A stretch of 64,000 nt of DNA. It comes from Mesorhabditis belari. Lineage: Eukaryota; Nematoda; Chromadorea; Rhabditida; Rhabditidae. The stretch spans positions 671,001 to 735,000 of the forward strand of contig CAUEEP010000752.1 in NCBI GenBank assembly GCA_958450365.1. The letters are read 5' to 3'. The notes under the pieces were generated by a model that saw only the letters and a list, made by a program, of their open reading frames with translations, did no database searches and was not told the DNA's origin. Positions within the stretch are counted from its first letter, which is position 1; the number at the start of each line of letters is the position of its first letter. The position numbers and the translations under genes are program-made. Below are positions 25,201 to 37,200 of the stretch, one piece after another.

Positions 25201-28200
25201 TTACAGAAGCGATTATCCGCTGAGGTTTGTACTCGCTTTCAGCTTTCAGCTTTTTCAGCTTTTAATTTAAGAGACAATAAAAATTGCGGGGCTGTGTAAA
25301 AAAGAAAATTGCGTCGAATGGAATTGCCATCTACCATTTTCGCTTTGTGCAAGTTTGGCATCAAAATTTAGCCCTTTAATTCGGCTACACAATGATATAA
25401 AAACTTTTAGTAAAACTGTTGTTTAGTAAAAGAAAAATGGGGTTCAAAGTGAGAGCACATCGCAACAATGTATCGTCTTGTGCTGGGTTTGCAGTGCTGG
25501 TGCTCACTTTGCGGTCTTTCTTGTATTAAACAAGAGTTTTTCTATTAGTTTTTATACCAAGACCTAATTGAAGGGCTACATTTTGATACCAGACTCGCAC
25601 AAAATGGCGCTGATAAATGGCATTCCATTCAGCGCATTTCAGGCAATTCCATTCCATTTTTCCTTTTTACAAACCAGTGTAATCTTCATGGTTTCTCATT
25701 TAATTTCGATCAAATTGAGCAAACTTTTTGGAGAATTTTTCGATGAAAAAAACTCTTTTCAATACGTGGCCATAAAATGCATTTCTAGTCAAACGAAGGG
25801 AAAAGAGAAAAAAAATTTGAAGGGTAAACATCGATATTTTGGGAGGGAATTGAGAGATTTTATTGACAACTCGATTTTTTTTTGCGAAAACAGTTCCTTC
25901 TTTAGGTTTTAAATGAAGAATTCTTTACGTTTAAGATCATTTTTGCTTTTAGTGAACTTAGAACTTCATTTATCATTTTACAAGTAGCTCAGTAATCCTC
26001 TTAACCTATTTGACTGAATGTACATCTCAATCTAACCATTTCTGTATCATTCTTGCTTAATCGAGCCCTAAATTCTCAAAACCTTTAACTTTAAACCCAT
26101 TTAACCTTTAACTTTTGTCGTAAACATTCTCAGATCTAATTCAAGTTGACATGAGACAGCTGGGTGTGGATAAAATTTCACGAAATGCAAAAAGATTTCT
26201 TCTTTTTCCAAATTCGACAGCTCTTTTGGTCAAAGTTTGTTCACGCTTTTTGCTGAGAAAAAAAAAGAAAAGACAGTCTTTGACTTGTTCGTATTTTTTT
26301 TGCCCGAAAAGTCACCCTTCAATTCGCGCTTTTCAAAGAAAAAAAAAGAAAAGGGACACTCAGTCCATTCGTTCACTTTTTCCCTTCAGTTGATTCTTTG
26401 AAAATCTTTGATTTAGGAACATATTCTCATTTGCTAGACAAAAATGGATTTGATTGATTGCTGTTGAGTTGTTATTCTTAAAGCAATTGATTCTCATGAT
26501 TTCTCTCGAGTATGCACATGTGCCTCTACACGAAGTAATAACATTAATATAATAAAAGTAATAATAAAATTATTGGATTGGTGAATTGAAAACTGAGGGA
26601 CTTTGAACTAAAATTTATTCAACATAAAACCATCAATTCGTTCCAATTAATTTCCATTATTATTGACGACTTCTGCTCATTTTACAGGCAATTTGCGGAT
26701 TCCTCTTTCGTAGTAGGGTTTTGGTGTGTGTGTGAGACAAGTGTGAGACTCAAAAATGGAGGACTGGAGATGTCCCAGTTTGAGCACTTTCTTTAAAAGA
26801 AACCCATTTTGGTGTCAATAGAAAAGTTGTAGAGAATCAAAAATTAGGCTTATAGCCAAATTTCGAAAAAGATACACTTAGTAATTTCGCTTAAAATGCA
26901 AGTTTTGTGAAAATTCGTAAATTTGGCATTTCTTGAAAACCAGTTTTTGAATCGTTCTGAAAGTTTGGATATAAGCTTAATTTTTGATTCTCTACAACTT
27001 TTCCATTGACACTAAAATGGGTTTCTTTTGAAGAAAGTGCTCAAACTGTGACATATGACAATACCCGGCAGTTTTCAATTCACCAATCCAATAATTGGCT
27101 TGATTTTTTGTACTTTCAGCTCTATAGAAATCTTATCTTTCTAGCGTATTGAAAGATTGCTTTGGAAGTAAAATTCTTACCAATTTTGCGATCACAAAGA
27201 GCACCTTTCATAAAAACAAGAAAACAAGAACCAGGAAGCTTCAGCTTCACCTTCACCTTCAGGCTTTAGCTCACCAGAAAAGCATTTCTAGAAAACTCAA
27301 ATTCCATTTAAAGGCTTTCAACGCGGTTATGGTTAAGAGTCTAGTACCTAACACAAAACCAGATTATCGTTAAATATTAAATCAAAGTCTAGAGTCTAGT
27401 TAAAGCCTAGAGACTGAGACATAACTGCAATTAAACCACAAGAGCTACCCTATAAAAATCAGAGCGAAAAATTTTGCTTACATACTAGAATTTTTCGCAT
27501 TCTTTTCTTTTCACACCTAGTGGATTTTCCAATCAAATCCCAGACTTCATGAATATTCACAAGAAGCCAATAATTACTGCCTACGAATAATCGGGGTACC
27601 TTTCTTCATAAACAATTCTTTAAATTCCATTCTCAAGTTTCAGGTTCATTTCATTGCCGATTCTTTTGTCTCCACGTTGAATCTCTTCGACGCTTTGGAT
27701 ACGGCAAACACGGGGTGAGTCTTGCAATAGATTTCTTTTAACACAAGGATTTCAGTAGAGGTTGACAGAAAATTTGGTGCTACTAAATTTTGTGCTGCGG
27801 TTGGCCATTCATCTCTATTGAGCCAAAGCGCACTAACTTTTGTTCATAGAGTCTTTAATTGTAGATTTCTTTAAGCTTTATTGACTGTTTTCTATTTATT
27901 TCAAGCAGTTGATCGGAATTGTTGCTCAAACTAGCATAAAAGTTGTCCAGAATCAGGTTTTAAGCCTCTTAATTCGACCACGCACCCAGTGGAAATAGAG
28001 CCATCCTTGAAGGCTTGGAATTGTTGCTAAAACTGGCATAAAACTTGTTCAGAATGGTTTATAAATACTTCCAATGGATTCAGTTTAATTAATTGCCCTA
28101 GAAAAAGTTTTTAAAACTAATGGCGAGTGGGAAAAGGCCGGTGTTTACAAACTGGCCCCGTTGAACTACTATAGCACCAAAAATTTGCGAAAAGTATCAA

Positions 28201-31200
28201 GAAATTGTTTTAACAGTAAGAAAATAGTTCAAAAATTTGTAGTAGTAAACTCAAGAAACGTTTGTATGAAATTACTGGTGTGAAACCCAGGTCAAGGTCA
28301 AGCCAAAGAGTAAGCCATAACCTTAGCTTGGCTTGGCTTTTGACTCTAGAAAAACCTTTAGTGTAAACTCAGAAAGACAAGCTAAGGAATAATTTTTAGA
28401 GTTTAGAAGAACTCTATTTGCTGCTTTTTAGTTCAAACACTGAAATCCTCAAAATTTCAGTACCATTGACAGTCAAGATCTGCTCGAGTATTGGTCAAAG
28501 GCGGGGCTGAGGATCGATGAGGGGATTTCCGTTTTGAAGGTTTGTGGAAAAGACTTTTTTTGACCTTCAATCCTCACAAATCTTCCACAAATTCTGCCAA
28601 ATTATTCACCAAATTGAGGTCACCCAATATCGAGACACAAAAAAAACAATGGGCATGTGAAAATGCTTTTCGAGGCATTCGCTGTTCTGCGGGGAGGCAA
28701 TTCTCTTGCTCTAACAAGTCCATAACTCTCTTTGTAGTGCAATAGGAAATATGTCAAAACCAAGCTAATTTCGGGAGATGATTGCGTGAATAGAATGGGT
28801 ATTGGATTGGGTAGAATGAGAGCTCACAAAAATTGAGGGATTGATACAAAAGTAAAGTTGAAGGGCTTAGGCTCAGGCTTAGGCTTAAGCTTAGGCTTAG
28901 GCTCAGGCTCAGGCTCAGGGTTGGACTTAGTGCGAAGGCTAGCGGCTAGCGCCTAGCACTAAGTCTATTTGGGTTTGGGCTAAACCCCCATTTTCTGTTA
29001 GGCTTAGGCTTAGGCTCAGGGTTAGGGTTAGGCTCAGGCTCAGGCTCAGGGTTAGGCTTAGGCTTAGGCTTAGGCTAGGCTTTCCTAGTGCAATAGGAAA
29101 TATGTCAAAAACCAAGCTAATTTCGGGGGATGATTTCGTGAATAGAATGGGTATTGGATTGGGTAGAATGAGAGCTCACAAAAATAGAGGGATTGATGCA
29201 AAAGTAAAGTTGAAGGGGAAATAAACTCACTTTCAGCTCGTACTTTGTGCTTATGAGGCCAAATAGACAAAATAGATAAGGCTTAAATCTGCATTGTATA
29301 CCAAATCGATACAAAAGTATAGGTTTAGTAATTATGGTGTAGCTAAACTCTCTCACTTAAATCCCACGTACGTACCAGGCTTTCCTTGAAGACTAGACTC
29401 TTCCCAGCTGTCCGCTTCCTACTCATTTCGGACTGAGAAGAGGGGTGCCCTTGTATAATAATGTAAGCACCACCAACCTTAGCAATGTTGTCCTGCGATT
29501 TGATGTTAGAATTGGAATTAGATAGGTAACGGTTTATTAGGACAAAATCATATAAGAGAAGGACAAGCGGGTATCCGGCTGATTTTGGTGTTGTTAGGAA
29601 AGTCTCTCTTTTCTCGCCTTGCTTTAACTACAGACCAAATAGACAAAACAGATAAGGCTAAAATAATATTCAATATCTGTAAACATTTCCCTTCTGGCTT
29701 ACTCAATTGAGAATATTTAGCAATGTGGTCAACCGATCGCTGGCACAGTGAACGCCGTTTTTCTCTCTGGATTTTTGGAACGAGAGCTCAGCGATGCGGC
29801 TGCTGAAGCTCCAGTAGCCGTCAAAACCGCCATCATCGCTTTGCACTCTTGTATCGATTATTTGCGGTAGGTTTTAAACTTTATAATTGTTGTTTTAAAT
29901 CAATAGATTACAATTAACAAACAATGTTTAGGTGTTGTGTGAAAGAGAACGAAACACAGACCGAGTACCTTCAAAAGCAGCTTCAACTCGCAAATCAACG
30001 ACGAACGATGTTAATTGAGGAACTCGAACAGAATCAACTTTCGATCGAACAAGCTTTTGAGTCGAGATTACGGTAATTGGCTTGGAATTTAAAAAGTTAG
30101 ACATCTAAAACTTTAGCGAAACCGAAGAGCGCTTCAAAATGAAATTGGGTCAAGTCGAAGAGAAGTCAAGGCAAGAGAAGAGAGATTTGCAAAATGATAT
30201 TGATAAGGTGAGTGTATTAGCTATTTTAGTGGCTTTTAGTGGCTTTTATACAGTTTAAAATACCGTAATTATTCTAATAGAAGCCCCCTGTAATGACGGC
30301 CGGAGTGTCACGTACTCTAACTTTAAGCACCTTGTTCTCAGCGCCGTTTTATGCTACAGTGTGCACTTAGGTACCAAACGATAGCCACGAGTCTCAGCTA
30401 TATTTGTGGCTTTTATACAGTTTAAAATACCGTAATTATTCTAATAGAAGCCCCCTGTAATGACGGCCGGAGCGTCACGTACTCTAACTTTAAGCGCCTC
30501 GTTCTCAGCGCCGTTTTATGCAACAGTGTGCACTTAGGTATCAAACGAAAGCCCCGAATCTCAGATATATTTTGACACTAAACATGCATTTTAAGAAAAC
30601 AATTACGAAAATTTGCCCATATCAATTGTTTCAGCTTGACGATGATCTCTCAAGAAGTAAACAATCTGAAGCCTCGATGCGTAATAAGATGACGATGCTG
30701 GAAAGGCAATGCGGTAGACTCAATGAGGAGGCTAGGTAAATTGATAACTTCATATAGTTGTTAGAAATGAATCCTTGAATTCAGAAAAATTTGTTCAAAT
30801 TGCCTTTTTCTGACCAGCAATTGGGGGAAATCCTGTGATCGGGGATTGGATTGAGCTTACATAGCCAAGTCAAAGTGACTCCAAACTTCTTTTTAATAAT
30901 GATTTTTATCTTAAGCCTCTAGAATAGTTAAGTAGTAATGGAGAATTTCCTTTGAAACTGATCAATCTTCAAATCCTTGTCCACTTCCGATCCCAATCAC
31001 TTTCTCTGACCAAAGAGTTGTCCTTGTCCACCACTTCGAAATGAGTGATCGACTAGGAAAAATCTTCTATGACAGGCTACAAATCTTTTGATTCGCTTAG
31101 GTTTTTGCTTTTTTTTTGCTACGACAAAAGTTGGGTGGGTAAAAGGGTTTTGAGTGTCACAGGTGACTCCCTCTTTCCCCTTTTGAGCAATCTTTCATTC

Positions 31201-34200
31201 TCGATCCTCTCATTCATCTTGGCACCACCTTGTCACAAAAACTCACCCTTTTTTTCCATTTCTTTTGCAAAGAGATCCTGAACATTTGGCTCTTTATTGA
31301 GCCTATAAATTTCTATAATTCATTTTATTTATACAATTATACAAGATGAAATCGTTAGATCAATCTATGACACTTTATATGACGTAAGTAGTTAAAAAAT
31401 AAGCTATTTTAATTGTTAATAATTGACAAAATGTTAAAATTTTCAATTTAACAAATAAGAAACTATTAGGTGTGTGAAAAAGTAATCCACGTTTTTAACG
31501 TTTATGCGGTTTCCATTTGTCCAACTTTTTGATAAAATTCATGGCATTCAAGCGTTACGGTTGACCCATCACAATTTAATGTAAGGCCTATTTCTGAAGA
31601 GGTTGAACGAGGGTTTTCGAGAAGACAGCGTCTTATTTGGTCATCCGAACAGGTCTCAGGGCGACCGCCACGTGGTTCATCGTCTAGGCTTTCATTACCA
31701 CCTTTGAATCGTTGGAACCAAAACCTAGCGGTATCATCAATAACGGCGTCTTCGCCAAACGCATTCCGAATTCGACGTGCAGCCTCCGCAGCTTTCAACC
31801 CATTTTTGAACTCATAAAGCAAATTTGACCGAATAACGATACTTGTGGATACCATTTTCAAACTAAAATGAAGGTAGTTTATTGTCGTCCTTTTAACAAA
31901 ATGAATATATCATTCGAAAGAGGAAAAAATAAGCTTTTAAACGATATATATATCGTTAACAAAAAATTAAAAATTGTTTAGATATATTTATTTAAACAAA
32001 ATAAAAATAAAAAACGTCGATTACTTTTTCACACACCTAATATTTTAATTGTTAATAATTGACAAAATGTTAAAATTGTCAATTTAACAAATAACAAATA
32101 ACAAACTACTTAAATTCTTAAACTTTAGAGAATTCACCGAAACGATCTCTCAACTCGAGCAGCTCAATCGACAACTGAGGACAGAGCTATCAAAGGTTGA
32201 TTTGAAAAGGATTAATAGACAAATTAGTAACATAAAACAGTGATTTATCGAATAGAATAATAAAGGAATATAGCATAGCACTCCTTCAACTTTTCAATCC
32301 ATTCCCTTTTTTTTTCCAGGCGATGCAACCTCGACCACAAGATGACAACGCAAATGTTCTCATGTGGAAGCAAAAAACCGAGCTTTTAGTTGCTCACAAC
32401 AAAGTTCGTGCAAAAGCAGATGGTTTTCTTTAAATTTATGAGAATTTTAGAGGTTGAGAGAGAAAGTGCAAGAGTTGTCGCTGAATCAGAAAAAGAACAA
32501 AGCGGTGAGGGATGTGAATCCACTTTTTACCAAATGGTCGTCGGCTTTTAAATCACAAGTGAGTGGCTTGTTGGCTGTAGGATTTTGGTTTATAAACCGA
32601 CCAGAAAAACCCCCTAAATTTGGGTTTTTCTGTCTGGATGTTTTGCGGCTAGTCCTTGTCGCCGTGGCGCGGTCGGGAGCGCTCTTGTCTACGACCCACA
32701 CGGCCCACACGGCCCGGGTTCGACCCCCCGTAATCCCACTCAATTTTGATTTTTATATTTTTTATTTCTAATGACACAACTACAATATATTCTAAGGTTT
32801 TCTAAACAAGCTTTAGCTTTATCGGTCAAAACACGGCCGAGAAAATGCCTGTACAGACAGACAGACACTGCTCTTTTATATATGTTCGCCCAATCTAAAC
32901 TAATTGCATAAAATCGCGCAGAATTAATATTTTTGTACAAATTTGGTACCATTCGATGCAGAAAAACTCTCTATACGTTAAAATATAACAAATTTTGTTC
33001 AGCATAACTTTTCTATTAAACAAAAAAACCGACATTTTTTAACACTTTTCTAAGCTATTTGTCAGTGACTCAAATGTGAACCAAAAATAGCCTATAATAG
33101 CTTATTTTGTAGAGCAATATATGTAGATTCTTGAAGTGAAGCTACTTATGGAGTTAATTTAATAAAAAAATATGAAATTAACTTCACAGCTAGCTTCATT
33201 TTAAGAATCTACCTGTCTTGCTCTAAAAAACTCTTGTCTAGGATTGTCTCTATTTCCCCTCCTCTGGATTTTCTCTATTTCCCCTCCAAAGTGGCGCGGT
33301 CAGGGGCTTAGTTCGGATTCGAACGTAACAAATATGTTACGTCCGATCTAGAAATTACATTACCAGATATTACCGGATCTTAAAGATCTAAATATAGCCT
33401 GATTTAATATTATTCTTAGGTAATGATGTTCCGAAAACGACGAGTAGCTCGGGGTGATACTCTCTCCGAAATGGACAGTGAGCCAGAGGCAATCTTTGCT
33501 CGAGTAAGACGAAGAAGGCTGAGGAAACGAAAAGAACGAAAACAGCGACATGAACGACTTTTGGCTCGGCTGTCTATACAACAAGATGGTTTGTTCTAGA
33601 AATTTGGACAAATTTAAATCTTTATCTCGTTTTAGATGCCTCTTCATCCACCTCTACTGAAGGAAAGATCCCGAAAAGTCACTCGAGTTCAACTGTTCAC
33701 AAGAATTCGATCAAACAGCTGGAGGATAGAGTCGGGAAACTGCAGGTTGGCTTTAAATACTTGCAGAAGCTTTTTTGATATGAAATTTGGTAATATTTTG
33801 TGATAAATTACGGAATAAAGCTTTGATTTAGGATGATCATCGCCGAGAGCTCGCCCAAATGAAACTTACCGCTAGCAAGACACTCGCCGAAGCGTTAAAC
33901 GATCAAGAAAAACAATTGAATTCTCAGTAAGCTACAGATTTTGTTAGTGGGATTAAAAAGTTTTAAAATTTTCAGATACGAACGACAAATTGAGCTTCGA
34001 ATATCTGGTGAGAGATCTCAGTTGGAGCAATCGTTTGCAAACGAGAAAATGAAGTTGATGACTCGATTACAAGTGAGATTTGAGATTTATACTTATAGTT
34101 AGCGTTAAACTTGTTTTGAAAGTCATTGTTAAATTTAAATCAATTTTTTCTAGGAAGACTTTGAGTCCGAACTCCAGCGGATATCCGCCTCCACACAAAG

Positions 34201-37200
34201 CGAGGGACCGGCCGCCATCGAGCAATATAAGCGTCAAATCAAGGTGGGTATTTAATGTTTAATGTTTGAAATGATAATAATCAATACTTTAATATCAATC
34301 AATGCTTTAATTCATTTAAATCAAGACTTTAATATCAATCAATCAATGCTTAACTTACTTTAAGGCAATACTTTAATATCAATCAGTCAATCGATAATTT
34401 GATTCTATTAAATCACTACTTTAATATCAATCAATTAATATTTTAATATCAATCTGTCAATACTTTAATTACTTTAAATCACTACTTTAATATCAATCCG
34501 TCAATTGATACTTTAATTCTATTAAATAAATACTTTAATATCAATCAATACTTAATTTCTTTAAATCAATACTTTAATATCAATCAGTCAATCGATAATT
34601 TGATTCTATTAAATCACTACTTTAATATCAATCGATCTATCAATCAATACCTTAACTTTATCTATCAAACTTTTCAGATGCTCGAATCTTCCCTGGAAGG
34701 TCAACGAAACGGCTATGAGAAGAGGCTGGCCGAGATGAGGGACAAATACCGCAATCAGGTGAGACTTACAATTTCAATATTTACTTGTATATTTAAATTT
34801 ATCTACTAATGTTTGATTCAAACCCTTTCCAGGTCCGCGCACACACAAGCTCTGTCTTGATCGACAAAAACACTAACAACTTCTTGGCGCTGATTGAGAA
34901 GTACAAGTGAGTCAAAATTTTGATGGCTTTTGTACGTCATAATTAGCCAAAATCACTTTTGCTAGACCATAGTGGTAATGCAACCGATCTCAATAATTCC
35001 TTCTGGAATAAACTTGTGACATGATCTCCTGCAGCGGTGCTCATTATCTAAGCGCTTGATGCTTATAGAAGATGCTTTGATGCAGCGGTGCTCATTATCT
35101 AAGCGATTGATGTTTTGTTATAGAAGCTACTAAAGTTCGGAGTCTCACATTGGTCGGGTCGCAACTCGTTTTTGGGGTTCTAGGTCATCAAATATGCCAA
35201 AATTGTTTAAAAATTTGTTTTCTTTTACAAAATAATGTATCAAGAATCAATAATTGATGTATAGTTTGCGTTTTGAGTGTGGCTACATTTAACAAACGAG
35301 CATAAAACGCCATCAAATGGCATTTTTTTCCGGTGGCTTTGAGATCGGTTGCATTACCGCATCTATGATCTAGCAAAAGTGATTCCAGGTAGTTGTGACG
35401 GCATCCTGTAGAAGCTGTTTTTTTGTTTAAAGTATCTGTTTTCTACTCTGTGATTTAGAAATCTCGATCCGAGCACGTCCATCTTTGAACAAATCTCCCC
35501 GAGACTTGGAGTAGAAAAAAGACATCATCATATGCCATTTCAAAGGGTATATTTTAATAAAAACTTTAAATTTTGAACACAAAGTAATACTAGTAATTTT
35601 TACTTGACATTACACTTTCGAAAACACTTTTTTCATTTTAGAGCATGTCATCAATGAGCTCTCGTTGTGAACGATGTGAATTGGTGGATGCACGATTGAG
35701 GGAACTCTATCATACATGCACTGGAGACACAACAACAGCCGAAAGTGGAATTGAGGATATTGGAAGTTCGGCTGGAAGTTTGAGTGATGTGAGTGACAAA
35801 AATTTACAAGAAATTCAATAGAGATAATTGAATAAAGGTTAAAATTTCATTCTCGAATTCATTCATTTCATAAAATTCATTCTCTTTAGGATAAAATCGT
35901 GCTCAAGCGAGAGATTCGAAAGTTGAAGGGCAGACTGGAAGCGGCAAAAGAAAAAGTAAGATAAAAAGTCTATTTACCGTATTTTCTCTAAGAGTAGTGC
36001 ACCCCGGCGAGCCGAGTTGGTGACTATTTTACGGTTTCCAAGCTTTTGCAGAAGCTCAACACTCTAATCCCCCACTAGATCTCATCGTCAGCTACATTTT
36101 CCGATCCCACATCGATAGGTTTTGATAAGGGCTTTTCAAGGTTACTTGTTTAAGTATCTAGACTTAAACTCTGACCTGGCCTGGCTTACAGATGCTAGGA
36201 TCCGAGTTGATGACGATTTTACGGTTTCCAAGCTTTTGCAGAAGCTCAACAACTCTAATCCCCCACTAGATCTCATCGTCAGCTACATTTCCCGACCCCA
36301 AATCGATAGGTTCTGATAATCGGTTCTCGAGATTTCGAGCAACTTAGGCGATGCTCAGGGTGTACTAGTATTAGAGAAAATACGGTAAATGTAAATATTA
36401 TTTACTTGAAACTCGTCCTGACGCAAAATGCTACAAAACCTTGGAAAAGTTCCATCTAAAAGAAAACTAGGAGATTTAATTGTAAGAACATCTGCCTGAA
36501 CTTTTCTAGATTAAACTGCAAAGCCAATTTTCAGGTGGCTGAGCTACGAGTACTCTTCTCAATGCAAAACGGTTCCTCATCAGCTCGTTATAAATGCTCA
36601 ATGGGTGGCTCACAGGATAGTCAACAAACAGCCGAATGGCGTAGGTCAGCATGCATTGCTTCTATCATTGCTTTCGTAAAGTAGAGTTTCGATAAGTGGA
36701 ACAATTCTATATTTTGATGGTGTGACTGGTTCAAAGGCTAACTCTACCCATTTAGGACGCCGATTACCAAATGGAGTGACGTGAACCCAACAATAGAAAG
36801 GCTTGAAAGCGAGAAATTGATTCTTGAATCGAGACTTTCTGAGGCACAACTACTCATCAAGAATCTCGTCGAACAGTATAGGAAACAGCTCGACGAGACG
36901 GCGAGATTGGGCGGCATTCTACAAGTGAGCAAACTTTTAGTAACTTTTTAACTAAAGTAGACAAGTAGTACTATTGATTAGTTAAAGAATTACGTCTACA
37001 CACTGACAATGAGTAGACATGTGCTTTGTGGCGTTTGAACTGAAGCAAGAAGTCATCTCTCTGATGCGTCTAGCTGTTGGACCTGTCATTGATCATTGTC
37101 ATTGTCATTGATATCGTATTTTCTCTAATAGTAGTGCACCGTGAGCGTCACCTAAATTGCTCGAAATCTCGAAAAGCGCTTATCAGAACCTATTGATGTG

